Of a DNA stretch of 64,000 nt, positions 25,992-34,600 are shown piece after piece. Position numbers and translations under genes: made by a program. This stretch comes from CAYYJS01 sp964472315. GTDB lineage: Bacteria; Verrucomicrobiota; Kiritimatiellia; UBA8416. The notes below the pieces were generated by a model that was not told the origin of the DNA, searched no databases, and worked only from the letters and a program-made list of their open reading frames with translations. The stretch lies in NCBI GenBank assembly GCA_964472315.1, contig CAYYJS010000004.1, positions 1-64,000 on the forward strand, read 5' to 3'. Every line of letters starts with the position of its first letter. Positions within the stretch are counted from its first letter, which is position 1.

Positions 25992-26807
25992 TTAGTTCGA
26001 GATTTCCCTGGCGTACTTGCTGTCTCCATAACCCGACACCAGCCGCTTGCGCCATTTTTCAGCGTAGTGGTGTTCGTTCAGCGCGGTGTGGCACTTGATG
26101 GCCTTCGCCAGCGCCTCGGGCTGGACGGACTTTACGTTCTGGAAGAAGACGATCGTGCGCAGATAACCATTCAGCAACGCCTCGCGCATGTCGCCGCGGG
26201 CCATGTCGATATCGCCGCGCCGCATCTGTGCGATGGCCACGGCCTGGCGGTCGCCGGTGGCGATGATATCCTGAAGCATCCGCTGCGCCTTGGCATACTG
26301 CTCGGCCTTGATCAAAGCCTCGACGTAGGCACCCATCAACTCGCCGTCCTGTTTGGCCAATGGGCTTTCGCGCAGCAGCGTTTCGGCCATGGAAATCGCC
26401 TTGTCAGCCTGCCCGAGCGCCAGGTATGCCTGGATCAAGGCGCGTCCGGCCACCTTGTCGTAGACCAGGTTGACGTAATCGTTCTTAACCTTTTCCAGCG
26501 TGGGGATGGCCGCGGCAGGCTGCGACTTCACGGCGGCGAGGGCCTGAGCCAACCCGGGCGGTTCCTGGTTGAGCTTGATGCTCACGATGTCGCGCAACGG
26601 GATCTCGACGGTGACACCGCCGGACGTCATTTCGTAGACTTGAGACGCGGCCTTCCACCTGATCTCGCCGTTGAACGTGCGCTGTTTGGTTACGATGGCG
26701 CCAGGGTGCTTGATCTGGGCAAGCGCCGGCTGGGCCGCGAAGGCCATCAGTCCGGCTATCGCCACCCAACGCATCGCGAAGGTCGTATGCTTGCGTATCC
26801 GTTTCAT
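25992..26807 (-). CDS. Exported TPR-like repeat protein of the ExbBD operon
   Basis: A 271-residue protein with a clear Sec signal (F-A-M-R-W-V-A-I-A-G-L-M-A-F-A-A-Q-P-A-L-A, cleavage near residue 30). The mature N-terminus has a small beta region (residues 35-80, V-T-V-E-I-P-L-R-D-I-V-S-I), then helical TPR-like pairs from about residue 85 to 265 (A-L-I-Q-A-Y-L-A-L-G-Q-A-D-K-A, A-Y-V-E-A-L-I-K-A-E-Q-Y-A-K-A). No enzymatic motif. It has GAAGGAG before the ATG and lies between the large TPR gene and exbB, so probably a periplasmic scaffold for the same machine. Confidence 0.78.
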   Translation of the reverse strand: MKRIRKHTTFAMRWVAIAGLMAFAAQPALAQIKHPGAIVTKQRTFNGEIRWKAASQVYEMTSGGVTVEIPLRDIVSIKLNQEPPGLAQALAAVKSQPAAAIPTLEKVKNDYVNLVYDKVAGRALIQAYLALGQADKAISMAETLLRESPLAKQDGELMGAYVEALIKAEQYAKAQRMLQDIIATGDRQAVAIAQMRRGDIDMARGDMREALLNGYLRTIVFFQNVKSVQPEALAKAIKCHTALNEHHYAEKWRKRLVSGYGDSKYAREISN

Positions 26808-26828
26808 GGTCGTTCTCCTTCTCTGGGA

Positions 26829-29800
26829 CTACTTCGCCGGCGCGCCCTCCGTCGCCGCTTCGGGTTGCGCCGCGGCTCCGGGTTCCGTGGTGTCCACCGA
26901 TTCCGTGGCGGGTTCTTCGCCGGTAGAAGTCGACGAGCCACCGCTGACGCGCGCCTTGGTCTGATACTGACGCACCGCGAGCACGTGTTTCCCTTGCGGA
27001 TAGAGATTCAAATACTTCTCCGCATCCTCGAAAGCGTCGTTGAACCGCTCGGTTTCGAGCAGGAGCGGCAGGCATTCGACATATGCGTCCTCGACGGACG
27101 GACGGGTTTGAGGCTCCATGGGGTCGCGAAAGAGGATGACGGCCTGGAACGCGGCGATCGCTTCGTCCTTGTACTCGCGGCCGCGGACCTTGTCGCCATG
27201 CGCGTCCTCCGCGCGGGCCTTGTTCACCAGAATCCGCGCCGTCTCGACATCCAGTCCGGCTTTCGCGCCCTCTTCCTTGACGAACTTGCGGGCGCGTTTC
27301 ATGGCCAGCACGGCCTTGTTGAAGATATCCTTGCGTTTCAAGGCGTCCGGCTCGGCCATGCCGAGCGCGGAATAGGCACGGCTCAGGTAGCGGGATATTT
27401 CCACCGTATACCCGGAGATGGCATTCGCCTCCACGACTTTTTCGAGGATTTCGACGGCTTCCGCGTGACGCCCGAGTTCGCACAGGGCCTGACCGCGGCC
27501 AACGCGCGCCGGCTCCACCAGTCCCGCTTCCTTGCCCCGTTTCAGCACCTGATCGAACGCCTCCAGCGCGATCTCGTACTCCGCGGCTTTGGTCAGTTCG
27601 CGCCCGGCCATCAGAATCTGCCCCTCGGTGTAATTCCCGTCGCCGGAGAACATGGCCTTGAACTCGCGGATGGCCTCCTTGCGCATACCGAGGTCGAGGA
27701 GGTTCTTCGCGATCATGTAGCGGGAATTCTTCGCTTCCTCGGTGTCCGGATACTTCTCCTGCAGACGGTTCAAGGCCTTGGTCGCCTCCTCGGCGCTACC
27801 GAGCACGGTGTGGAGCGTGCCGATCTGGCTCAACGCGGCGGGAGCGAACTTGGAATCCGGGAACTTGTCGACGAGCTCTTCCAGGGTCTTGATGGCGCCC
27901 TTCTTGTAGACTTGCAGGATGAGGTCGGCCGGCACATCGCGTTTGTACTTGTCGTTGTAGAATTTCTGCACGTTGTCGGGAATGGTCTTGCGCTGGGCAT
28001 CGCTCATGGCCCGGTAGAACATGCTGCCCTGCAGGATCGTCTCGTTGGCCTTCGTCTCGTCGGCGCTGTTCGAGTATTTCGCCCGCGCGACGGGATCCAG
28101 CAGGAGGGTTTCGATTTCCTTGAACTGCTTGAGCGCCAGTTCGACGGACTGCGGCTGCTCCGTCGCGCGGCCATAGTCGCTCAAGGCGCTGGCGAAGCGG
28201 AACATGGCGTTGACCAGCTTATGCCCGGGCCGTTCCTTCTTTTTGAGCGTCTCGACGAGCACGCTGAGCGCCTCGATCTGATTCGTATAGTTCTTCTGTT
28301 CGGCATAGCAGTGCGCGATCTTGCTGAGCGCGTCCTCGGCGAGCGGCTTGTCGCCGTGATCGTCGACGATCTGCCGATAGTATCCGAGCGCCCGGTCGAA
28401 CTCGCCACCCCTCAGGGCTTCCTCGCCGTAGCGGAACAGTTCGGCCGGCGTACGCGGATGCGTCTTGAAATTCCGGAAGAACACATCGTAGACCGTGTCG
28501 GCGCGATCCTGCTTGTTGGCTTCCGTATACGTGAAGGCGATCTTGACGACTTGGTCGCCGGCCTTGATCATGAAGTCCTTGTGGCGGCAGAAACGCTCGG
28601 AGACATAGCGTACGACCATATCCACCATCAGCTCCTCTTCGAGCTCGATGTAGCAACCGGCGAGTTCTCCCAGCGCGCTGACCGACGACTCCTGTTCGGG
28701 AAAGAGGTTCAGCACCTGGATGTAAGCCTCCGCGGCTTCCGCGAACAGCTTTTGGTTGAACAGCGACCGCGCTTCGGCGAACTGCGCCCGCTCGACGGCA
28801 TCCCATTGCTCTTTGGTGATTTCCGCCTGAACCTGCTTGCCGAAATCGCGCTGGAGAAGCTCCTTGATCTCCTGGAACCGCGCGCCGGCATCCGGCGCCC
28901 AGCTCGTGCTCGGGTAGCGCACGAAGACATTCAGAAAATGCTGCAGTGCGCCGTTCGTGTCTTTGCCGCCCTTCTGCGAGCCGATCAGCAGCGTCAGCAC
29001 CTGGTCGCGATCGCCGCCGGCCGCGAGCAGCTTCCTGGCTTCATCGTGAAGGATCACGCCGAGCATGTACCGGCACTGCGCCATGGGGCTCAGCTTGGAC
29101 AGGTCGGTCCCCGACTGGGCGGATTCCTCCTTGAGAGCGTCGTCGATGCGACGGAGCTCGCCCTTGTAATCGTCGATCAGTTCGGTCGCCTTCTGGATGT
29201 TCCCCTCCATGACGAGCGCGTGGGCCATCATCACGATCGCCTTGCCGAACCACAGATCCTGCACCCACAGCAGCTTCTTGATGATGGGCGCGGCGGCATC
29301 GAGATGGGTTTTGCGATCGGCGCCGGTCGATTCGGTGGCCAGTTTGAGCAGCAATTCGGCCTTCTCGCCGAGAATCTGGCGTTCGATGTGTCGCTCGTCC
29401 TGCCCGAGCTTGACCTTCAGTGCCACGTCGTAGGCGGCGATGGCGCCCTTGGCGTTGCCCATGCGGAGCTGCATCTGGGCATACTTGTAGGCCGATTCGA
29501 GGTAGAACCGCTTCATCGGTTCGCTCGGGCCCTCCGGGAACCGGCCGAAGAACGCGTTGTAGATGCCTTGCGCTTCGGCATAGCGGCCCCAGGCGAAATA
29601 CCCGTCGGCCAGCACGACTTTCAGCGACCAGGTGTCCTGGCTATCCTTATCGGCCCGTTTGCCGATCAAAGCCGTGGCATCCGCCCATTTGCCCAGCGCG
29701 CACATCGTCTGGAGCTGGAGCATCTCGATGACCGACCCGGGAAGTCCGGCTTTTTCGATGACCCGGGAGGAATAGTCGGCCATCCCGAGCTCGAGCAGCT

Positions 29801-29942
29801 TCGTGGCGAACTCCACTTCCTGTTCCTGGGCGGGCGTCAGGCCCGTGGCCGATCCGGTCAGGCTCTGGCCGGTCGCGCGCATCGGCAACAGGGCCGCGGC
29901 CATCCCGAGACATGCGAGCCATCTGACGGGTCGTCGTTTCAT
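26829..29942 (-). CDS. Large exported TPR protein, first gene of the ExbB-ExbD-toroid operon
   Basis: A 1037-residue protein with a signal peptide (R-W-L-A-C-L-G-M-A-A-A-L-L-P-M-R-A-T-G, cleavage near residue 26). The rest is helical repeats of the TPR kind, more than fifteen by eye (for example A-L-G-Y-Y-R-Q-I-V-D-D-H-G-D-K-P-L-A, S-A-L-G-E-L-A-G-C-Y-I-E, G-R-H-A-E-A-V-E-I-L-E-K-V), ending in a Ser/Thr/Glu-rich low-complexity tail. TPR proteins bind partners; this should be a periplasmic scaffold or tether. No ribosome site precedes the ATG, but a strong -10 lies 12 bases upstream, suggesting a nearly leaderless mRNA. A long open frame on the opposite strand is a shadow. Confidence 0.85.
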   Translation of the reverse strand: MKRRPVRWLACLGMAAALLPMRATGQSLTGSATGLTPAQEQEVEFATKLLELGMADYSSRVIEKAGLPGSVIEMLQLQTMCALGKWADATALIGKRADKDSQDTWSLKVVLADGYFAWGRYAEAQGIYNAFFGRFPEGPSEPMKRFYLESAYKYAQMQLRMGNAKGAIAAYDVALKVKLGQDERHIERQILGEKAELLLKLATESTGADRKTHLDAAAPIIKKLLWVQDLWFGKAIVMMAHALVMEGNIQKATELIDDYKGELRRIDDALKEESAQSGTDLSKLSPMAQCRYMLGVILHDEARKLLAAGGDRDQVLTLLIGSQKGGKDTNGALQHFLNVFVRYPSTSWAPDAGARFQEIKELLQRDFGKQVQAEITKEQWDAVERAQFAEARSLFNQKLFAEAAEAYIQVLNLFPEQESSVSALGELAGCYIELEEELMVDMVVRYVSERFCRHKDFMIKAGDQVVKIAFTYTEANKQDRADTVYDVFFRNFKTHPRTPAELFRYGEEALRGGEFDRALGYYRQIVDDHGDKPLAEDALSKIAHCYAEQKNYTNQIEALSVLVETLKKKERPGHKLVNAMFRFASALSDYGRATEQPQSVELALKQFKEIETLLLDPVARAKYSNSADETKANETILQGSMFYRAMSDAQRKTIPDNVQKFYNDKYKRDVPADLILQVYKKGAIKTLEELVDKFPDSKFAPAALSQIGTLHTVLGSAEEATKALNRLQEKYPDTEEAKNSRYMIAKNLLDLGMRKEAIREFKAMFSGDGNYTEGQILMAGRELTKAAEYEIALEAFDQVLKRGKEAGLVEPARVGRGQALCELGRHAEAVEILEKVVEANAISGYTVEISRYLSRAYSALGMAEPDALKRKDIFNKAVLAMKRARKFVKEEGAKAGLDVETARILVNKARAEDAHGDKVRGREYKDEAIAAFQAVILFRDPMEPQTRPSVEDAYVECLPLLLETERFNDAFEDAEKYLNLYPQGKHVLAVRQYQTKARVSGGSSTSTGEEPATESVDTTEPGAAAQPEAATEGAPAK

Positions 29943-29954
29943 GGTTGGCCATTC

Positions 29955-29981
29955 ATAATACAGGAGTCACCTTTGCGTCAA
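29955..29981 (-). promoter_or_regulatory. Candidate sigma-70 promoter of the TPR-ExbB-ExbD-toroid operon
   Basis: On the minus strand, TTGACG (-35) and TATTAT (-10) with a 15-base spacer, or 16 if the -35 is read one base earlier. The -10 ends 12 bases before the ATG at 29942, predicting a leader of about 5 bases, which fits the absence of a ribosome site. Confidence 0.45.
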
Positions 29982-30090
29982 AGTCTTTTCTTGCGCGACG
30001 GCCCGCGTCGCGTCGCCGCGGTGTCCTGTACACAAACGCGCGCCGCGGGTGCGGTCTTAGCGCGTGCGCCGCCGCCGCCGGGCCTGCCGG

Positions 30091-31179
30091 TCACGACGCT
30101 TGCTCGAGTTCGTGTTTCAGCCGCAACCCGGTATCGTGATCGCGCAAGCTCGTCATCAGGGCCTCGAGGTCGCCGTGGATGATGCGGTCAAGGCTGTAGA
30201 GGGTCAGGCCGATGCGGTGATCGGTCATGCGGTTCTGCGGGAAGTTGTAGGTGCGGATGCGTTCGCTGCGGTCGCCCGACCCGATTTGCGAGCGCCGTAC
30301 GTCGCCCTTGCGCTGGGCTTCCTCGCGGAGGCGCTGGTCCAGGATCCGCGCCTTGAGCACGTTCATGGCCTTCTCGCGATTGCGGTGCTGCGAGCGCTCG
30401 TCCTGGCTCTGCACGACGATGCCGGTCGGCAGGTGGGTGATGCGCACGGCCGAGTCGGTTGTGTTGACATGCTGACCGCCCGCGCCGGACGACCGGTAGA
30501 TATCGATCCGGAGGTCGTCCGGGTCGATGCCGATGTCGTCGTCCTCGTCGGCCTCGGGGAATACCGCCACCGTGGCCGCGGACGTGTGAATGCGTCCCTG
30601 CGCCTCGGTTATCGGGATGCGCTGCACGCGATGGCCGCCCATTTCGTAGCGCAGCGTGCCGTAGGCGCGATCCCCCTCGACGGTGAAGACGATTTCCTTG
30701 TAGCCGCCGATCTCGCTCGGGCTGGCGTCGACGACGCCGATCTTCCAACCGCGAGCTTCGGCATATCGGCTGTACATGCGGAACAGGTCGCCGGCGAACA
30801 GCGCGGCCTCATCGCCTCCGGTGCCCGCGCGGACCTCGACAACCGCGTTGCGGGCGTCCGCGGGGTCGGGCGGCAGCAGCGCGACCATCAGGTTCTTCTC
30901 GGCGTCGGGCAGAGCGGCCTCGACCTCCGCCAGCTCGAGCGCGGCCAGTTCCGCCAGCTCGGCATCGGCCGCGTCGACCGCGAGCTCACGGTTCTCGGCC
31001 TGGCGGCGCGTCAGCGACAGGTAGATGTCGGCATGCTTTTCGAGGCGCTTGAGCCGCGTGTGTTCCTGAACGAGTTTGCGGAACAGCGTCTGGTTGGCGG
31101 CGGCCCCCGGACTCGAGAGTGCGCTCTCGACCTCGGGCAGTCGTGCCAGCTTGCGCGCGATCTGGGAGGCGTCAATCAT
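30091..31179 (-). CDS. prfA: Peptide chain release factor 1
   Basis: A 362-residue class I release factor that reads UAA/UAG and triggers peptide release. The catalytic G-G-Q is at residues 234-236 (S-S-G-A-G-G-Q-H-V-N-T-T). The codon-recognition tripeptide is P-I-T at 189-191, the PxT form that marks RF1 rather than the SPF of RF2 (E. coli has PAT). R-A-G-T-G-G-D-E-A-A-L-F-A-G-D-L-F is at residues 117-133. The ATG giving M-I-D-A-S-Q is chosen; one four residues upstream lacks a better ribosome site. It lies downstream of rpmE, separated by a terminator. Confidence 0.97.
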   Translation of the reverse strand: MIDASQIARKLARLPEVESALSSPGAAANQTLFRKLVQEHTRLKRLEKHADIYLSLTRRQAENRELAVDAADAELAELAALELAEVEAALPDAEKNLMVALLPPDPADARNAVVEVRAGTGGDEAALFAGDLFRMYSRYAEARGWKIGVVDASPSEIGGYKEIVFTVEGDRAYGTLRYEMGGHRVQRIPITEAQGRIHTSAATVAVFPEADEDDDIGIDPDDLRIDIYRSSGAGGQHVNTTDSAVRITHLPTGIVVQSQDERSQHRNREKAMNVLKARILDQRLREEAQRKGDVRRSQIGSGDRSERIRTYNFPQNRMTDHRIGLTLYSLDRIIHGDLEALMTSLRDHDTGLRLKHELEQAS

Positions 31180-31214
31180 GACACACCACACCCCTGAGCC
31201 GGTCCGCGGAACGC

Positions 31215-31260
31215 AAAAAACGGGGCCAGGCCGCCGGAGGTCCGGCGATCTGGCCCCGTT
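31215..31260 (-). terminator. Rho-independent terminator between rpmE and prfA
   Basis: On the minus strand an 11-bp perfect stem AACGGGGCCAG / CTGGCCCCGTT, with an inner GCCGGA/TCCGGC stem, runs directly into TTTTTT. It begins 9 bases after the rpmE stop. prfA starts 35 bases further on, so it must either have its own promoter or be read by leak-through. Confidence 0.9.
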
Positions 31261-31269
31261 CGACGGTCG

Positions 31270-31470
31270 CTATTGGCGGTTGTAACGCCGCTTGAACTGC
31301 TCGACGCGGCCTTCGGCATCGAGCAGGGTCGCGTGTCCCGTGTAGAACGGGTGACACTTCGAGCAGGTGTTGACGTGCATCTCTTTTTTCGTGGAATGGG
31401 TATGAAGCACATTCCCGCAGGCGCACACAACCGTGGCTTCTTCGTAGTTCGGATGGATATCTGTCTTCAT
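31270..31470 (-). CDS. rpmE: Ribosomal protein bL31 (zinc-binding form)
   Basis: A 66-residue ribosomal protein of the large subunit. The four zinc ligands Cys16, Cys18, Cys36 and Cys39 (C-A-C and C-S-K-C) are present, so this is the C+ type. I-H-P-N-Y-E and H-P-F-Y-T-G are standard L31 residues. AAAAGG precedes the ATG with a promoter candidate further upstream. Confidence 0.97.
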   Translation of the reverse strand: MKTDIHPNYEEATVVCACGNVLHTHSTKKEMHVNTCSKCHPFYTGHATLLDAEGRVEQFKRRYNRQ

Positions 31471-31503
31471 CGGCTATTACCTTTTCTGCACTAAAGCCCA
31501 TGC

Positions 31504-31531
31504 ATGATACGCGGGACGGTCCGTGACGCAA
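31504..31531 (-). promoter_or_regulatory. Candidate promoter for rpmE
   Basis: Minus-strand TTGCGT (-35) and TATCAT (-10) with a 16-base spacer. It would start transcription about 27 bases before the rpmE ATG, leaving room for its AAAAGG ribosome site. Confidence 0.45.
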
Positions 31532-31670
31532 GCCTAAATTTCACGGCGGCGAACTCTTGACTTGCCGGTAGCGCTCCGGCAGTATCACGCTTTTCGCGCT
31601 CTTAAGGAATACGGTGTCAAGGCGTGTCGCACCGTTTTCACATACTGACGACGACCTGGAGAGGATCCGA

Positions 31671-34600
31671 ATGTCCAAGCTACATCAGACGCTCACGGCC
31701 CCTGGGGCCGTCCGGCAGTGGTACCTGAGAATCGACGATGGCGCGGTCTTCGGTCCGGTGCCAACCCCGACCCTCGCGCAATGGGCCCGTGACGGCCGTG
31801 TGACGCCGGGGAACGAGATCTCCGAAAACCGCAAGGACTGGATGCCGGCCGAGCGCCTGCCCGATCTGGATATGGTCTGGATGGTCGAACTGAGCGATGG
31901 CTCGTTCTATGGACCGCTGAACATCCGTGCGTTGGCCGATCTGCTGGCCGACGGCGCCGTGCGGACGGATGCGACGCTGATCAACCAGGTCACGAACGAA
32001 CGCGCCACCCTGGCCGCCAAGGCGGATGCCATCCGCGCGGCCGCGCCGGCACCGGCGCCGGCCGCCGTCGCACCGACCGTCGTCACGGCTGCCGTCCCGG
32101 CGTCCGCACGCCCCGCCCCGCCACCCTCGGCTGCCACCGCGACGACCGAGGCGAGATCGACCGAGGCGAAGCCGGCGGTCACGGCCGAAGCCCAGGCGAA
32201 GCCCGCGCCGGTCGTGCCGGGCGCAACAGTCGCACCGGTTGACGACGGACTGCGACGGAAACTGGCTGCGCTGGAACAGCAGGCCGCCCTTGGCGCGCAG
32301 GCGCTCGACGCCGCCCGTCGGGAAGCGGCCGATGCCGCCCGCGCCCGTGAACTGCTCGAAAAGCAGGCCGCCGCCGTCGAAAAGACGCTGCGTTCGCGCG
32401 TGACCGACCTCGAGAACGAGAAGACGGTCGTGCTCAAACAGCTCGAAAAGGCGGAGGCGCGTCTGCAACTGCAACCGCCCCCGCAGACCGGTCAGCTCGA
32501 TTGGATGGGCGGCGTCAGGCAGAAGACGGCTACCGAAACCCTCGAGTTGGCCGCGCGGTCGAAGGAACGCGAAGCCGAGCTCGCGCATCGAATCGACAAG
32601 CTCAAGACCGAGGCCGGCGTGGTCGCGTCGCGACTGAAGGAAACCGAAGCGCAGCTCAAGCTGCAGACCGCGACGCTCGTCTCGCTGCGGAAACAGAGCG
32701 AAACCGAAGCCGCCACGCTCCGGCGCGAGGTCGAAACGCTGAAGTCGCAGACACGCGGCCACACCGACGGACTTGCCGCCGCCGAGGCCGAGTTGACGCG
32801 CGAACGCGAGCAGAACGCGGCGTTGCGCAAGCAGGCCGAGTCCCACGAAAAGGATGTGCAGGAGAAGATCCGCGACTTGGAGAAGCACGCCGCGGATGCC
32901 GCCCGACAACTCGCCGCCGCCGAGGCCCGCAAGGAGAAGTCCGCGGAAGCGGCCGCCGAACGCGCGCGCAAGAGCGCCGAGCGCGAGAAGGCCCTGAAGA
33001 AGGAAATCGCGCAGTTCCGGCGGCAGTCGACGGCGGCCGCGAAGCAGGTCGAGAAGGCGCGCGCCGAGCTCGATACCGAGCGCGCGAAGCTCGCCGACGC
33101 CGAGCAGGAGACGAGCGAGACGGTCAAGGCGCTCCATGCGCGGCTCACCGATATCCAGTCCAACGCGGACGGCGCCGCCGCCCGTCTCGACGAAGCGCAG
33201 CGCGGCCTGGCCGCCCTGGCCGCCGAGAAGGAAGCGCTGACCGCCGAGAGCCGCGGCCGCGCCGATGCGCTGGAGACCCAGATCGGCGACTTGCGCCGGC
33301 AATCCGCCGCCGCGACCGAAGCGATCGAAGCGGCCCGCATGGAGCTGGCCCAGGAACGGCAGGGACACGAGCGGACACGCCAGGACGCCGAACGGAAACA
33401 CACACACCTGCTGGGCATCGTCGAGCAGCTCAAAGCCCAGGGCGCGCGGGAAGCCGAAACCCTCCGCGTCGCGCAGGATCGGTTGCATGCGCTGACCCGC
33501 GACAACGAAGTCCTGCGGAGCGAGGCCGCGACGCGCGAGGACGACCTGAAGGCCAGAGTCGAGCGTCTGCATCGGGAAGCGGGGTCGAACGCCGAACAAC
33601 TGGCCCACGCGCAGGCGGCCCTCGATGCGGAACGCGCCGAACACAGCGATACGCGCGAGGAAGCCGAACGTCTGCGCGCCGAACTGGAGCGGCGTATCGA
33701 CGATCTGCATGTGCAGTCGCGCGCGGCGGCCGACAAGCTGGGCGAAGCCGAAGGCAAACTCCAGGCGCTGGCCCGGAGCCATGAGCGGCTGCGGGACGAT
33801 AGCCAGGCCCGTGAAGATGACCTGCGCGGCGCGATCGAGCAAATCGAGAAGACGTCCGCCGCGCGTGCCCGCGACTTGCAGGAAGCGCGCGCCGCGCTCG
33901 AAACCGAGCAGCAACGGCGCTCGGGCGATTCGGCCGCCGCGCGTGCCCGCCAGGAGGACCTGACGCGGAAGATCCAGGTCTTGGAGCGCGAAACGCTCGC
34001 TTCGACCGACAAATTGCGCCACGCCCAGGAGGGCCTCGACCGGCTGGCCGCCGAGCACCAGGTTCTGAAAGACGAAAGCGCGCGCCGCGAGTCGGACTTG
34101 CTGCGGGAGGTGGAGTCGCTGCGGACGGCCTCCACCAACGCCGCCGCCGAGCTGGCACATGTGCAGGAGGCGTTTGCCGCGGCGCAGCGCGCCCAGGACG
34201 AAGCGCAGGCCGAGGCCCATGCACGCCAGGCGGAGCTGGAACGGCGGATCGCGGAGGCACAGTCCGCGGCGAGCGGGCGGCAGGCCGAATTGGAACGGCA
34301 GCTTGCGCAGGCGCGCGACATCCGCGCGCGGCGGGAAGCGGAATTGGCCGAGGCGCGCGCCGACCTCGACGCGCAGATGGCCGGCGCCGCGCAGCTCCAG
34401 GCCGAGCACGAGGCCGCGCTCGCCGCGTTGGACGCCGAACTCGGGCACACCCTTCAGACGCTCCGCGAACGCGCCGCCGCGCATGACGCGCTGACGGCCG
34501 CCCATGCGGCGCACATGGATACGGCGCAAGCCGAGATCGATAGCCTGCGCGGGACCGTGGCCACACTCGAGAAGACCGGTTCGGATGCGGCGGCGGAAGT

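Noticed and set aside
26067..30182. A 1371-codon open frame antisense to the TPR genes
   Set aside because: Same composition artefact; it spans two real genes with signal peptides and runs into prfA.
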